Below are positions 7,753 to 15,157 of a stretch of 36,863 bases of DNA, piece after piece (position 1 is the first letter of the stretch; each line of letters begins with the position of its first letter). Both the position numbers and the translations under genes were made by a program. Source of the DNA: a virus; IMG/VR virus record IMGVR_UViG_3300042309_002224, positions 1 through 36,863 of that record, one strand, 5' to 3'. The notes under the pieces were generated by a model. It had not been told where the DNA came from. It ran no database searches and saw only the letters and a list, made by a program, of their open reading frames with translations.

Positions 7753-10097
7753 GCGAAGCGGGCCTCGTTCACCAGCACCGCGTGCGGCGCTTCCGCGATG
7801 GCGCGCTTGGCCGCGGCATAGGCGGCATCGGCAATCGCCCTGTCGCCGTTGGCGCCGGCCAGGCTGATGCTGACATGCCGCACGCCGCCATCGGCCCCGT
7901 TCGGGATGATCTGGCCGGACCGGGTCGGGGTGAACACCTCCGGTCCCTCCTCGCCCACCACATAGCTGCGGCCGGACGCCACGGGGCCGCCATCGGCCCG
8001 GAAGCCCAGGCTGCCGATCAGGCTGACCACGCTGCTCAGGATGCCGCCCCAGCCGCCGCCACCGCCACCGAAGCCACCGCCACCGAAGCCGCCCGTCCCG
8101 CCGGCTTGACCGGGCGACAGCAAGGTGGCCAGCGTGCGCCCGAAATCCTCGGCCAGGCGCAGCAGGGACGAGAAACTGATCTTGCCGCTGGACTGCAACT
8201 CGTCCAGCACCCCGCCGACGCTGTCGGCCAGGCCGGAGAAGGCCCGCTCCGTTTCGCTGGCCGCGGCCTGGGCCGGCTTCACCATGGTGTCGCCCAGCTT
8301 CGCCATCTCGTCGCCGATCGCGGTCACCATGTCCGGCACCCAGGAATGGCCGACCACGGCGTCGTACATGTCGGCGAAGAAGCCGGTCACCATGGCCAGC
8401 TTCTCGCCGACGGCGGTGACGATTTCGCCCAGCCGGTCGACCAGCCACGTGCCGACCGCCGTGATCGTCTCGCCGACGATGCGGACGACCTCGGCCCCCC
8501 AGGCCTTCAGCGTCTCCAGGAACTGCGGCAGCAGGGTGTCGAGGAACGTCTTCGCCGTGTTCCAGCCGTTCTGCCAGACCTGCACGAAGCTGTTCACCGC
8601 GCCCGTCAGGTCGCCGCTGAACAGCTGCACCAGCATCTGCACCACCAGGCGGATATGCTCCAGGAACCCGGTGAACAGCACCTTGACCGCATCGATCGCG
8701 ACCGTCAGTCCGCCGCCCAGGCTCTGGTCGATCGCGGCCACCACGCCGGCCAGCAGCGTCACCAGCTGCGCGCCCCAGGCCCTGATCGCTTCGATGAAGG
8801 TCGGCAGGAATGCATCCATCAGGCCCTTGGCCGCTTCCCACCGGCTGGCGAAGATGGCCAGGAAGCTGTCCATCGCCCCCGCGAAATCGCCGGAGAACAG
8901 CTGGCCGATCCCCTGGATCACCAGCTTCAGGTCCTCCCACATCTGCTGGCCGATCGCCTTCACCGCCTGGACGGTCTTGGTCAGGCCGCCGCCCAGCCAC
9001 TCGTCCACCGCCCGATAAGCCTTCTCCGCCGCCTCCTTGATCTGGTCGCCATACATGATCCAGGCCGCAGCCAGTGCCGCGATGGCGGCGACGACGATGG
9101 TCACGGGGCCGCCCATCATGGCGATGGCCAAGCCCACGGCCCGGCCCGCGGCGACGATCGCCGGCACGATCTTCAGGAACCCGGCAAAGCCGGTCAGCAT
9201 GAGCCCGATCCCGGCAACGATCGGCCCGACCGCGGCCGCAACGGCCAGCGCGACGACCACGAATTTCTGGGTTTCGGGCGACAGCTGGGTGAAGGCGTCG
9301 ACCACGCCCTTCAGCCACGTCACCAGGTCTCGCACCAGCGGCAGCAGGATCTGTCCGACCTGCACCGACATCTCCTGCCACGCCGCCGCCAGGGCCCGCT
9401 GTTCGTTGGCGGCCGAATTCGACGTCCGCGCCAGGTCGCCCTGGGCGTCCTTGGTCTGCTCCATGATGATGGCCGCGCGGGCCATTATCTTGTCCTGTTC
9501 GCTCAGCTTGCCGTTGGCGTCGCCGAGCCCAAGCTCGAGGGCCTTGGCCTGCACCGCGGCCTCGCTCAGGAACACGCCGAAGGCCCGCAGCGGCTCGGCC
9601 TCGCCGACCAGGCCGGCGCGCAGCTTTTCCAGCGCGTCCGACTCGCTGACGTTGAAGAACGAAGACAGGTCGTTGGCCAGCAGCGTGAACTGCTTCGACA
9701 TGTCGGCCGCCAGCTCCGGCGTCGGCGCCGCGGCCTTGAACAGCTGGTTGAAGCTGAACGCCTGCTGCTGCAGCGACTGGGTCGACCGGCCCATGGCGTC
9801 GCCGGTCGTCCGCGCCCATTCGTTCATCTGCCCGGCCATGTCGCCGAACGAATAGTTGAAGGCGCTCTGCAGCTCCTCGGCCTCGACGGCCGCGCTGACC
9901 GCCTGCTTTCCGAACAGCACCAGCGGTGCCGTGACGGCCAGCGACATGGTGGCGCCGACCCGCTGCATGCTGTCGCCGACCTTCTCGAACCGGCCGGCAA
10001 ACTTCTGCACCTCGCGCGCCGCCTTGCCCAGGTCGTCGGCGAACTCGGCGATCGACGCCGACAGTTCCGCGCGCAGCGCGCCGATCACCGCCGCCAT
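7749..10097 (-). CDS. Tail tape measure protein
   Basis: A 782-residue protein that sets tail length and lies in the tail lumen until DNA ejection. The N-terminus (1-60) is helical and resembles the conserved tape-measure start (MQRVGATMSLAVTAPL). Residues 230-345 hold hydrophobic helices (VVVALAVAAAVGPIVAGIG, then a second near 315-347), usual for this family. Residues 368-459 and 460-551 are a tandem duplication. A Gly-rich stretch near 667-684 is followed by a C-terminal domain with the motif VVGEEGPEVFTPTRSG, which recurs at tape-measure C-termini. ATG 10097 has GGAGGG seven bases upstream. The protein is short for a siphovirus tape measure, so if the usual length rule holds the tail should be modest. 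Confidence 0.92.
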   Translation of the reverse strand: MAAVIGALRAELSASIAEFADDLGKAAREVQKFAGRFEKVGDSMQRVGATMSLAVTAPLVLFGKQAVSAAVEAEELQSAFNYSFGDMAGQMNEWARTTGDAMGRSTQSLQQQAFSFNQLFKAAAPTPELAADMSKQFTLLANDLSSFFNVSESDALEKLRAGLVGEAEPLRAFGVFLSEAAVQAKALELGLGDANGKLSEQDKIMARAAIIMEQTKDAQGDLARTSNSAANEQRALAAAWQEMSVQVGQILLPLVRDLVTWLKGVVDAFTQLSPETQKFVVVALAVAAAVGPIVAGIGLMLTGFAGFLKIVPAIVAAGRAVGLAIAMMGGPVTIVVAAIAALAAAWIMYGDQIKEAAEKAYRAVDEWLGGGLTKTVQAVKAIGQQMWEDLKLVIQGIGQLFSGDFAGAMDSFLAIFASRWEAAKGLMDAFLPTFIEAIRAWGAQLVTLLAGVVAAIDQSLGGGLTVAIDAVKVLFTGFLEHIRLVVQMLVQLFSGDLTGAVNSFVQVWQNGWNTAKTFLDTLLPQFLETLKAWGAEVVRIVGETITAVGTWLVDRLGEIVTAVGEKLAMVTGFFADMYDAVVGHSWVPDMVTAIGDEMAKLGDTMVKPAQAAASETERAFSGLADSVGGVLDELQSSGKISFSSLLRLAEDFGRTLATLLSPGQAGGTGGFGGGGFGGGGGGWGGILSSVVSLIGSLGFRADGGPVASGRSYVVGEEGPEVFTPTRSGQIIPNGADGGVRHVSISLAGANGDRAIADAAYAAAKRAIAEAPHAVLVNEARFA
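8445..8996 (-). repeat. Tandem 92-residue duplication inside the tape measure gene
   Basis: Residues 368-459 and 460-551 of the tape measure align without gaps. Both begin LGGGLT and share QLFSGD at the same offset, followed by an SF..........W..AK motif and then KAWGA or RAWGA. The DNA copies have diverged, so this is an old in-frame duplication rather than a recent repeat. Confidence 0.8.
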
Positions 10098-10100
10098 GCT

Positions 10101-10436
10101 TTAGCCCTCCGTCTTCTTGCGATGGTCGGCGCCGCCGAACGCGGCGTTCAGCATCTCGGCGATGCGCAGTAGCTGTTCCGGCGTCTTCCTCGGCGCCGGC
10201 TTCAGCTTGCCGATCCTGCGCATCAGCTTGTCCAGGCCGGGGATCTTCTTGGCCCGCGCGAACTGCGCCGCGTGCCAGGCGCCGAATAGGGCTCGGCGCC
10301 ACTCCATCTCGTCCCGCCGCCGCACCCCGGCGGCAAAGGCGTCGATCTCCCGGACGGTCATGTCCAGCACCTCGGCCGGCTTCAGGCCGAGGAACCCGCC
10401 CTCCTCGTAGAGAAGGTCGACCGTCCAGGCTACCGA
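10101..10436 (-). CDS. Tail assembly chaperone, downstream (-1) cistron read by frameshift
   Basis: The frame ending at 10101 encodes the C-terminal half of the tail-assembly chaperone pair (lambda gpT / GTA gp10-like). From the slip site it reads SVAWTVDLLYEEGG, then GLKPAEVLDMTVREIDAF, which resembles the conserved chaperone motif G(L/W)xPAEFxxxTPxE. This segment starts upstream of any good start codon: the first in-frame starts (GTG at 10370, ATG at 10361) lie inside the conserved motif. The real product is therefore probably only the fusion made by -1 frameshifting from the upstream gene, about 229 residues in total. The Lys/Arg-rich C-terminal part (KTPEQLLRIAEML) would contact the tape measure. 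It sits between the tube-side chaperone and the tape-measure gene, as expected. Confidence 0.78.
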   Translation of the reverse strand, partial: SVAWTVDLLYEEGGFLGLKPAEVLDMTVREIDAFAAGVRRRDEMEWRRALFGAWHAAQFARAKKIPGLDKLMRRIGKLKPAPRKTPEQLLRIAEMLNAAFGGADHRKKTEG

Positions 10437-10789
10437 GGGCCCGTTCCCGCTACGGCCCCGCTCTGGCCTTCGGCATTGGCCGGCGGCGAACCGGCGTCAA
10501 AGGCCTTGCCGATCACCTCCTGCACCTCGTCGAGGCCCATGCCGTCGACCAGGTCCATCGCGTCATCCATGGTCAGGTCGCGGTGATGGGTGCGCAGCCC
10601 CGCCCACAGGATCGCCACGATGTCGCCGGCACCGAAGGCCTTCGGGTTGCCCAGGCGCTGCCCGACCTCGTCGAACGACGCCAGCTTGTAGTGGTCCTGC
10701 AGCGCCGCCATGGCGCGGACGCCGTAGCGCAGGGTATAGGTCAGGTCCCCGACCACCATCTGGCGGTCGGTCGATGCGGATTTGGTCAA
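10430..10789 (-). CDS. Tail assembly chaperone, upstream cistron (gpG / GTA gp10-like)
   Basis: A 119-residue protein between the tail-tube and tape-measure genes. Its N-terminal half (VGDLTYTLRYGVRAMAALQDHY) matches the style of GTA gp10-like tail assembly chaperones. Such proteins coat the tape measure during tube assembly and are not in the virion. The start appears to be TTG at 10789, with GAGGAG about ten bases upstream; ATG 10759 is a weaker alternative that would remove conserved-looking residues. The last residues (GTGPR, then TAG) contain the slip sequence, so a fraction of ribosomes should continue in the -1 frame into the following cistron. The length and C-terminal Gly/Pro/Ala tail are usual for the short form. 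Confidence 0.82.
   Translation of the reverse strand: MTKSASTDRQMVVGDLTYTLRYGVRAMAALQDHYKLASFDEVGQRLGNPKAFGAGDIVAILWAGLRTHHRDLTMDDAMDLVDGMGLDEVQEVIGKAFDAGSPPANAEGQSGAVAGTGPR
10436..10442 (-). other. Programmed -1 ribosomal frameshift slip site GGGCCCT
   Basis: On the minus strand the heptamer reads G GGC CCT in the frame of the upstream chaperone, an exact X XXY YYZ slippery sequence. One codon later (CGG) comes the TAG stop. Slipping back one base gives GGG CCC TCG and opens the 111-residue downstream frame with no stop. Tail-assembly chaperone genes of siphoviruses are a classic place for such a signal (lambda G/GT uses GGGAAAG). A stimulatory hairpin was not modelled. Confidence 0.8.
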
Positions 10790-10818
10790 GGTCGATCGCT
10801 CCTCGAGGAAAGGTCGGA

Positions 10819-11253
10819 TCAGGTCAGGGTCGGCTTGCCAGCCACCTTGAACGTGGCCGACAGGGTGGCCTTGTCGTCCAACGGAAGGTCGGGCTCGAAG
10901 GCCGACACGATGATCGGCAGGATCCAGAACACCGCCGGCGTCACCGGGAACGTCATCTTGACGTTGGTCTTGGCGCCGCTGACGAACAGGCCCAGCAGGC
11001 CGTCGGCAAGGTCATGCGTCGCGTTGCCGGGAAGGTGGTTCAACTCCACCGTCAGCTCGCCGCCGTCCTTCAGCCCGGCGATGAACTCGCGCCATCCCTC
11101 CGGGCTGGCCATGTGGGTCACGTCCGGCGTATCCCGCGACATGCCGGGGCCGGAGATGTTGACCACCTCAGCCAGGGCGGTGAACGCCTCGGTCGGGGTG
11201 GCGCCGTCGCCGATCCCCAGGATGGTGCCGTGGCCGATGAATGCTTCGCTCAT
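10819..11253 (-). CDS. Major tail tube protein
   Basis: A 144-residue protein with the composition and position of a siphovirus tail-tube subunit, between the DUF3168-type terminator and the assembly chaperones. Typical features are the N-terminal MSEAFIGHGTILGIG, the motif DTPDVTHMASPEGWREF near residues 42-58, and a C-terminal beta strand with ATLSATFKVAG. The subunit would stack in rings round the tape measure to form the non-contractile tube. ATG 11253 overlaps the upstream stop (ATGA) and has GGGAGAG six bases upstream, so both starting context and coupling support it. Confidence 0.88.
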   Translation of the reverse strand: MSEAFIGHGTILGIGDGATPTEAFTALAEVVNISGPGMSRDTPDVTHMASPEGWREFIAGLKDGGELTVELNHLPGNATHDLADGLLGLFVSGAKTNVKMTFPVTPAVFWILPIIVSAFEPDLPLDDKATLSATFKVAGKPTLT

Positions 11254-11666
11254 GTGTAGCTCTCCCGATGCCAGATCTCGAAGTCGATGGTCTTGCGCCG
11301 GACCTTCGGCCCGGCCTTGTCCAGGTCGCTCTGAAAGGCGTTCACTTCCATCACGCGGAACGCCCCCTGGATCTGGACCGGGGGCGACCCCACGGTCCCA
11401 CGGAAGCCGCTGACGGCCGCCATGAACGCCTTCTCCAGCGCGACCCCGTCGGCCTTGCGCTGGGTGAACAGGTCGAATTGCACGCGGATGCGGGCCAGCC
11501 CGGATGGCGCCTGCATGGCGTAGTGGCTCTCGCCGGTGACGACCGTATAGGTGATCGCCGGATAGGTCGGCGCCTGCGGCAGCACCTCCGGATACATCCG
11601 GGTCGCGATCAGCGCGGCGACGCCGGCATTACCGGTGACCAGGGCGAACAGCGCCGGCTCAATCAT
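11250..11666 (-). CDS. DUF3168-family tail terminator / completion protein
   Basis: A 138-residue protein starting MIEPALFALVTGN. The pattern of an N-terminal helix, then LIATRMYPEVLPQAPTYPAI and a central strand with RIRVQFDLFT, is that of DUF3168 (HK97 gp10-neighbour, lambda gpU-like) proteins that cap the finished tail and join it to the head. ATG 11666 overlaps the upstream stop (ATGA). The open frame extends 21 codons further upstream to 11729, but that part is inside the preceding gene and lacks the coupling, so the shorter start is preferred. It lies between the HK97-gp10-like gene and the tube gene, the usual order. Confidence 0.87.
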   Translation of the reverse strand: MIEPALFALVTGNAGVAALIATRMYPEVLPQAPTYPAITYTVVTGESHYAMQAPSGLARIRVQFDLFTQRKADGVALEKAFMAAVSGFRGTVGSPPVQIQGAFRVMEVNAFQSDLDKAGPKVRRKTIDFEIWHRESYT

Positions 11667-12178
11667 CGCTTCGCCGCCCGCACGGCCTGCGCCGCCAAGC
11701 GCTTGGCCGATCTCGCGATTTCGTCCCACAGCATCCGGCCGAAATCCTCCAGCGCCTGCATCTTCCCGCCCTCCCAGGCCGGCCGCATGAACGGTTCTGC
11801 GCGCGCCGACCCGGTCGACGATCCATCCTTGTGTGCGCGAGGGCCGGTGCCAAACTCGACCAGATGGGCCTGCCGCGCGGGGCCGGCGCCCAGGAACACC
11901 TCGACTGCCTTCCTGTCGGCACCGCGGGCGCGGCTGCGGCGCTGCCGGCGCGACAGGGTGGTGGCCACGTTGATGACCCGCTCCAGCCGGCCGGTGCGCG
12001 TGCTGTTCGCCTTCACCCGGGCCTTGGCGTCCTGCACGATCGGCCCCGCGGACTTGATCAGCGCCCGGCGGATCGCCGCCTTGCGCACCCGCTTCGGCAA
12101 GGCCAGCAGCGCGGCCTCCAACTCCTTGGCGCCCTTCAGCTCCATTCGGAAGGTCCGGCGGCCGCCACCCCGAGCCAT
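11663..12178 (-). CDS. HK97 gp10-family head-tail joining protein
   Basis: A 171-residue basic protein starting MARGGGRRTFRMEL. The segment MELKGAKELEAALLALP, followed by KSAGPIVQDAKARV, the VEFGTG motif and the C-terminal EPFMRPAWE, is the recognisable signature of HK97-gp10 / minor-tail proteins. The protein is expected at the head-tail interface. ATG 12178 shares its A with the upstream TGA (TGATG), which fixes the start; a longer frame to 12415 is a shadow of the head-closure gene. The Arg-rich insertion around residues 80-95 (RRQRRSRARGADRK) is somewhat longer than usual. Confidence 0.88.
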   Translation of the reverse strand: MARGGGRRTFRMELKGAKELEAALLALPKRVRKAAIRRALIKSAGPIVQDAKARVKANSTRTGRLERVINVATTLSRRQRRSRARGADRKAVEVFLGAGPARQAHLVEFGTGPRAHKDGSSTGSARAEPFMRPAWEGGKMQALEDFGRMLWDEIARSAKRLAAQAVRAAKR

Positions 12179-12534
12179 CAGCGGAACGCCGCTTCGCCCC
12201 GCGCCGCGCAGGCGATCTCGATTTTGTTCCGGCGGCCGATCTCGGTCACCCCGTGGATGTTGTAGATCCGGCCGCGATAGACCAGCCGATGGGTGTCGGG
12301 TTGGATTTCCTCGAAACCGGGTGCCCAGCGCGCAGTGAACACGGTGTCGATCTCGGCGACGGTCTGCTGCGCCGCGAAGCGCTCGGCGGCCCGCACGTCG
12401 CGCTTGCCCATCCACACCGCATGGTCGCCCGTCGCGATCGCCGGCGCCCAGGCATCAACCTCCTCGCCGGTGCCGTCCTGCGGCGATGTCTTTCTCTCGA
12501 TCACCACCCGGCAATCCAGCAGCCCGGCGCGCAT
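12178..12534 (-). CDS. Phage head closure protein (SPP1 gp16 / HK97 gp7-like)
   Basis: A 118-residue beta-barrel-like protein that closes the portal channel below the adaptor ring. Family features are the start MRAGLLDCRVVIER, the central GKRDVRAAERFAAQQT with a following FTARW, and the C-terminal YRGRIYNIHGVTE, close to the conserved G-x-x-Y-x-I motif of the Phage_H_T_join family. ATG 12534 overlaps the stop of the preceding small gene (TGATG), and its own stop overlaps the next start. It sits in the canonical place between connector and gp10-like genes. Confidence 0.9.
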   Translation of the reverse strand: MRAGLLDCRVVIERKTSPQDGTGEEVDAWAPAIATGDHAVWMGKRDVRAAERFAAQQTVAEIDTVFTARWAPGFEEIQPDTHRLVYRGRIYNIHGVTEIGRRNKIEIACAARGEAAFR

Positions 12535-12740
12535 CAGCGCATCTCCTCCGGCCGCCGGCCCGCCATCTTGTGCTCGTTCACCCAGGGCAGCTTCGGCCCC
12601 ACGATGAAATACTGGACGCCAGGCGGGATCCGCGGGCGCAGCATCCGGCCGTTGCGATGGCGCAGGAATGGCAGCGCCTCACCGGGCTTGAACTCCGGCT
12701 CCGGGCCCCAGATCAGGTTCAGAAACCAGCCCACCGTCAA
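12534..12740 (-). CDS. Small hypothetical protein in the head-tail connector block
   Basis: A 68-residue protein rich in Pro, Trp and Arg (MTVGWFLNLIWGPEPEF at the start), wedged between the gp6-like connector and the head-closure gene. It overlaps the former by four bases and the latter by one, so it belongs to the same translational chain. No family is recognised. The hydrophobic N-terminus (WFLNLIWG) is too short for a confident membrane segment. Its retention in so tightly packed a block suggests a function in head completion, but that is only inferred. Confidence 0.65.
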   Translation of the reverse strand: MTVGWFLNLIWGPEPEFKPGEALPFLRHRNGRMLRPRIPPGVQYFIVGPKLPWVNEHKMAGRRPEEMR

Positions 12741-13318
12741 ACCCTCAACACGCGGTGCTGGCCAAGGAAGAACTGCACGCTCAGCGGCAGCTCATTGACG
12801 ATGTTGCCGATGTTGACGGCCTCGCGGTTTTCGAACAGGTGGCCGACCATCAGGAGCAGGCCAGTGCGGATGGAGTCCGGCATCGGCAGTCCGTCGTCAT
12901 AGCCGGCGTCGAACTCGACTGCGATGCTGTTCAGCTGGCAGCGGACGGAAGGGGCCGACACGCCATGGGCCAGGCTGATCAACGACGGTGCCGGGCCGCG
13001 CTCGATGATCCGGTAGTCAGTGTCGGGCATTGTCTGCCCGGCGCCGTCCTCGTCGACGTAGCGCAGCGCCGTGATGGCCCGGACCGGGGGCGGCGACACT
13101 TCGATCGGCCGGCATGGATAACTGCCGTCCAGCCGCCCGACAAACGCCTGACGCCCCAGCGCGCGACCGAGCCAGCCCGCCACGCCCGAGACGGCGCCGA
13201 CAATGCAGCGCTCGATCAGAGCGTCTTCGCCCGCGTGGTCGACGCGCAGATGCGCCTTGGCCTCCTCCAGCGTCAGGACGGGCTCGGCTGGGCCGATCGC
13301 GTAGGAGCGCAGGCGCAT
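12737..13318 (-). CDS. Head-tail connector protein (HK97 gp6 / phiE125 gp8-like)
   Basis: A 193-residue protein. The N-terminal half has the connector signature LTLEEAKAHLRVDHAGEDALIE within an all-helical bundle start, then a beta insert with DTDYRIIERG. The C-terminus has the helix IRTGLLLMVGHLFENRE with the usual motif of a long helix followed by NRE(A/S). Such proteins form the first adaptor ring under the portal. ATG 13318 follows the upstream stop by one base. Its position after the Ig-like gene and before the closure gene is standard. Confidence 0.88.
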   Translation of the reverse strand: MRLRSYAIGPAEPVLTLEEAKAHLRVDHAGEDALIERCIVGAVSGVAGWLGRALGRQAFVGRLDGSYPCRPIEVSPPPVRAITALRYVDEDGAGQTMPDTDYRIIERGPAPSLISLAHGVSAPSVRCQLNSIAVEFDAGYDDGLPMPDSIRTGLLLMVGHLFENREAVNIGNIVNELPLSVQFFLGQHRVLRV

Positions 13319-13319
13319 G

Positions 13320-13667
13320 TCAGGCGATCACCGCGGTCGTCGCCGCGCTGGTTGCCGAGGCCGCACCCTTGTTGTTCGTTGCCGTCACCGCGACGGTGAT
13401 GACCTTCCCCACGTCGCCGCCGACCGGCGTGTAGGTCGTCCCAGTCGCGCCGCCGATGTTGACGCCGGCCGCCTTCCACTGGCGCGCGTAAGTCGCGCCC
13501 GGCCGGGCGGTCCAGGTGCCGGTGGTGGACGTCAGCACCTGACCCACCTGCGCCGTTCCGGTGATGGCCGGCAGCACGGTGTTAGACGGCGCGACCGGCA
13601 CGCCACCGATCGAGCCGACATAGCCGGCGAAACTGCGCTGCCGCTGCTGCTTGGTCGTGATCGCCAT
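13320..13667 (-). CDS. Ig-like small protein next to the capsid gene, possible head decoration protein
   Basis: A 115-residue protein with a short basic N-terminus (MAITTKQQRQRSF) and a single Ig-like/beta-sandwich module from about residue 32: LPAITGTAQVGQVLT, then GTWTARPGATYARQW and GKVITVAVTATNN. This module recurs in phage and surface proteins, often fused to capsid or tail proteins. Here it is free-standing, between the capsid-associated small gene and the connector. A capsid-decorating or fibre-like head protein is a reasonable guess from position; Ig-like domains on phage heads are known to bind surface glycans. ATG 13667 has GGAGAG six bases upstream. Confidence 0.75.
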   Translation of the reverse strand: MAITTKQQRQRSFAGYVGSIGGVPVAPSNTVLPAITGTAQVGQVLTSTTGTWTARPGATYARQWKAAGVNIGGATGTTYTPVGGDVGKVITVAVTATNNKGAASATSAATTAVIA

Positions 13668-13681
13668 GCTGGCCTCTCCGT

Positions 13682-13864
13682 CTAAGCCTTCGCGCCCTTG
13701 TTCTTCGGCGGCTCCTCGGCCTTGTTCTTGGCCGGGCCTTCCGCCTTCTCCAGAACGCCGAGTTCGACCAGATGCTTGGCATCGGCCTCGGACAGTTCCC
13801 GTATGTCGCCCTCGTGGTACGGTTTCTCGCCGTCATGCCGGCGCATCACCTTGTAAGTGGCCAT
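13682..13864 (-). CDS. Small hypothetical head-module protein
   Basis: A 60-residue protein starting MATYKVMRRHDGEKPY. The first 40 residues form a compact unit with DIRELSEADAKHLVELGVLE, a pattern of small phage proteins lying after the capsid gene, and a Lys/Ala/Glu-rich tail follows (to KNKGAKA). ATG 13864 has a strong GGAGGAG site five bases upstream. A longer frame to 14107 overlaps the capsid gene in a different frame and is rejected. The function is unknown; neighbours suggest head assembly or a link between capsid and connector. Confidence 0.72.
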   Translation of the reverse strand: MATYKVMRRHDGEKPYHEGDIRELSEADAKHLVELGVLEKAEGPAKNKAEEPPKNKGAKA

Positions 13865-13928
13865 TGGCTCCTCCATCGGTTCACAGAGCGGGCAGCCCGC
13901 AGGCTGCCCGCCTTGGTGAGCCGACGGC

Positions 13929-15131
13929 TCAGGCGACGCGCCCGAAGTCGCCGTAGATGAAAGCCTCGGGCCGGTAGACGGCCAGCGCGACCCGCTCCTC
14001 CGCCAGGACGGTGAGCAGGTTCTTGATGAAGTCGTCCTCGTTCTCGGTCGCGATTTCGACCCGGGCCTGCCAGCGGTCGAACAGTTGCGCGCCCAGGCGG
14101 AAGGCACCGGTCAGGAACTTGTCGACGCTGATGGACTGCGTCTGCACCACCGGCAGCCCCCAGAGGCTCGCCGGGATGTTGCCCTGCGGAACGCCGATGA
14201 TGTAGTTGCCGCCGGCGTCCTTCAGGGTCTCGATGTAGGTCCAGTCGATCGGATTCATGACGTGGCCGGTCGCGGGGTATTCGGCGAGCACCGCCTGCAG
14301 CATGGCCAGGCGGATCCGGTCGATGCTCGTCTCGCCCGCCAGGACGATCGGCGCCGCATAGGCGGTCGCCTGCGGAATGATGCCGAGCAGGTTCTGGCCA
14401 GTGCCATCGCCATTCAGCAGCTGGGTCTCCTCCTTGAAGGCGAGGCCGTACAGCAGCCGCTCGTCGATGATCGAGCGCAGCTGGGCGATGTCCTCCAGCA
14501 CCTGGCGAGAGGCCTTCATCCAGTGGGCGATGACTTTGGCGGTCGTGCTCTTCATCGCCAGCTTGATGTCAGACCCGGGCTTCGCCGCGGCCTCTGCCAC
14601 CGTTCCGGCGTTGTTGGTGAAGCCAGTTTCCTGGACGTACTCCAGGGTGCTGCCGTCCATCTGGCCCGGCGACAACAGATCTCGCACCGTCATGCGGCGC
14701 TGCGGGAGCGGCAGGATACCCGGCAGTCGGGTCGGCTGAACGCCGGCGCCGACCGCGCCGGCAGCATCAGCGGTCGCGGAAGTGAGGGTCGCCTTGACCT
14801 GAATGTCGACGCGGCCGCGGGGCTGCGCCTGGCCAAGGAACTCCTTGACCTTCTCGTCGTCGACGAAGCGCTGGCCGACGGTCTTCTCAGCCTCCTTCGT
14901 GCCGTCGCCGGCGCGGGCCAGCTTCTGCTCGACCTCGGCCAGTTGCTCCTGCAACCCATTCATCTTCAGGAGCGCCTCGTCGGCCTTCTCCTTCACGCTC
15001 TGGGTCAGGGTCTCGCCACTCTTGGCCTTGCCAAGGGCCTCCTCGGCGATGCCCTTGACCGCGTCCAGGGACTCCTTGAACGCGGTCTTTACTTCGCCGG
15101 CAAGCTGCTCGGCGGTCTTTGTCTCGGACAT
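13929..15131 (-). CDS. HK97-family major capsid protein with N-terminal scaffold domain
   Basis: A 400-residue protein. Residues 1-~105 are a Lys/Glu-rich coiled coil (delta domain) that acts as internal scaffold and is normally cut off by the prohead protease encoded next door. The mature part shows the HK97 fold signature: RMTVRDLLSPGQMDGSTLEY near 145-165, a strand block with AHWMKASRQVLED, the helix FKEETQLLNGDGTGQNLLGI near 230-250, and the C-terminal ERVALAVYRPEAF. ATG 15131 has GGAGGA upstream. It lies directly after protease and portal, the canonical order. Confidence 0.95.
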   Translation of the reverse strand: MSETKTAEQLAGEVKTAFKESLDAVKGIAEEALGKAKSGETLTQSVKEKADEALLKMNGLQEQLAEVEQKLARAGDGTKEAEKTVGQRFVDDEKVKEFLGQAQPRGRVDIQVKATLTSATADAAGAVGAGVQPTRLPGILPLPQRRMTVRDLLSPGQMDGSTLEYVQETGFTNNAGTVAEAAAKPGSDIKLAMKSTTAKVIAHWMKASRQVLEDIAQLRSIIDERLLYGLAFKEETQLLNGDGTGQNLLGIIPQATAYAAPIVLAGETSIDRIRLAMLQAVLAEYPATGHVMNPIDWTYIETLKDAGGNYIIGVPQGNIPASLWGLPVVQTQSISVDKFLTGAFRLGAQLFDRWQARVEIATENEDDFIKNLLTVLAEERVALAVYRPEAFIYGDFGRVA

Positions 15132-15157
15132 TGCGTCCTCCGGAACTGTGTTGGGGG

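Noticed and set aside
7782-10172. Long plus-strand open frame (796 codons) over the tape measure gene
   Set aside because: Same shadow effect; low-complexity His/Gln/Arg-rich product with no family, opposite to a well-supported gene.
10258-10302. Reading the frame that ends at 7066 as one 1078-residue gene starting at 10302
   Set aside because: Only its last 228 codons (from 7752) look like protein; the rest is Gly/Arg-rich shadow of the tape measure, and an ATGA overlap marks the true start.
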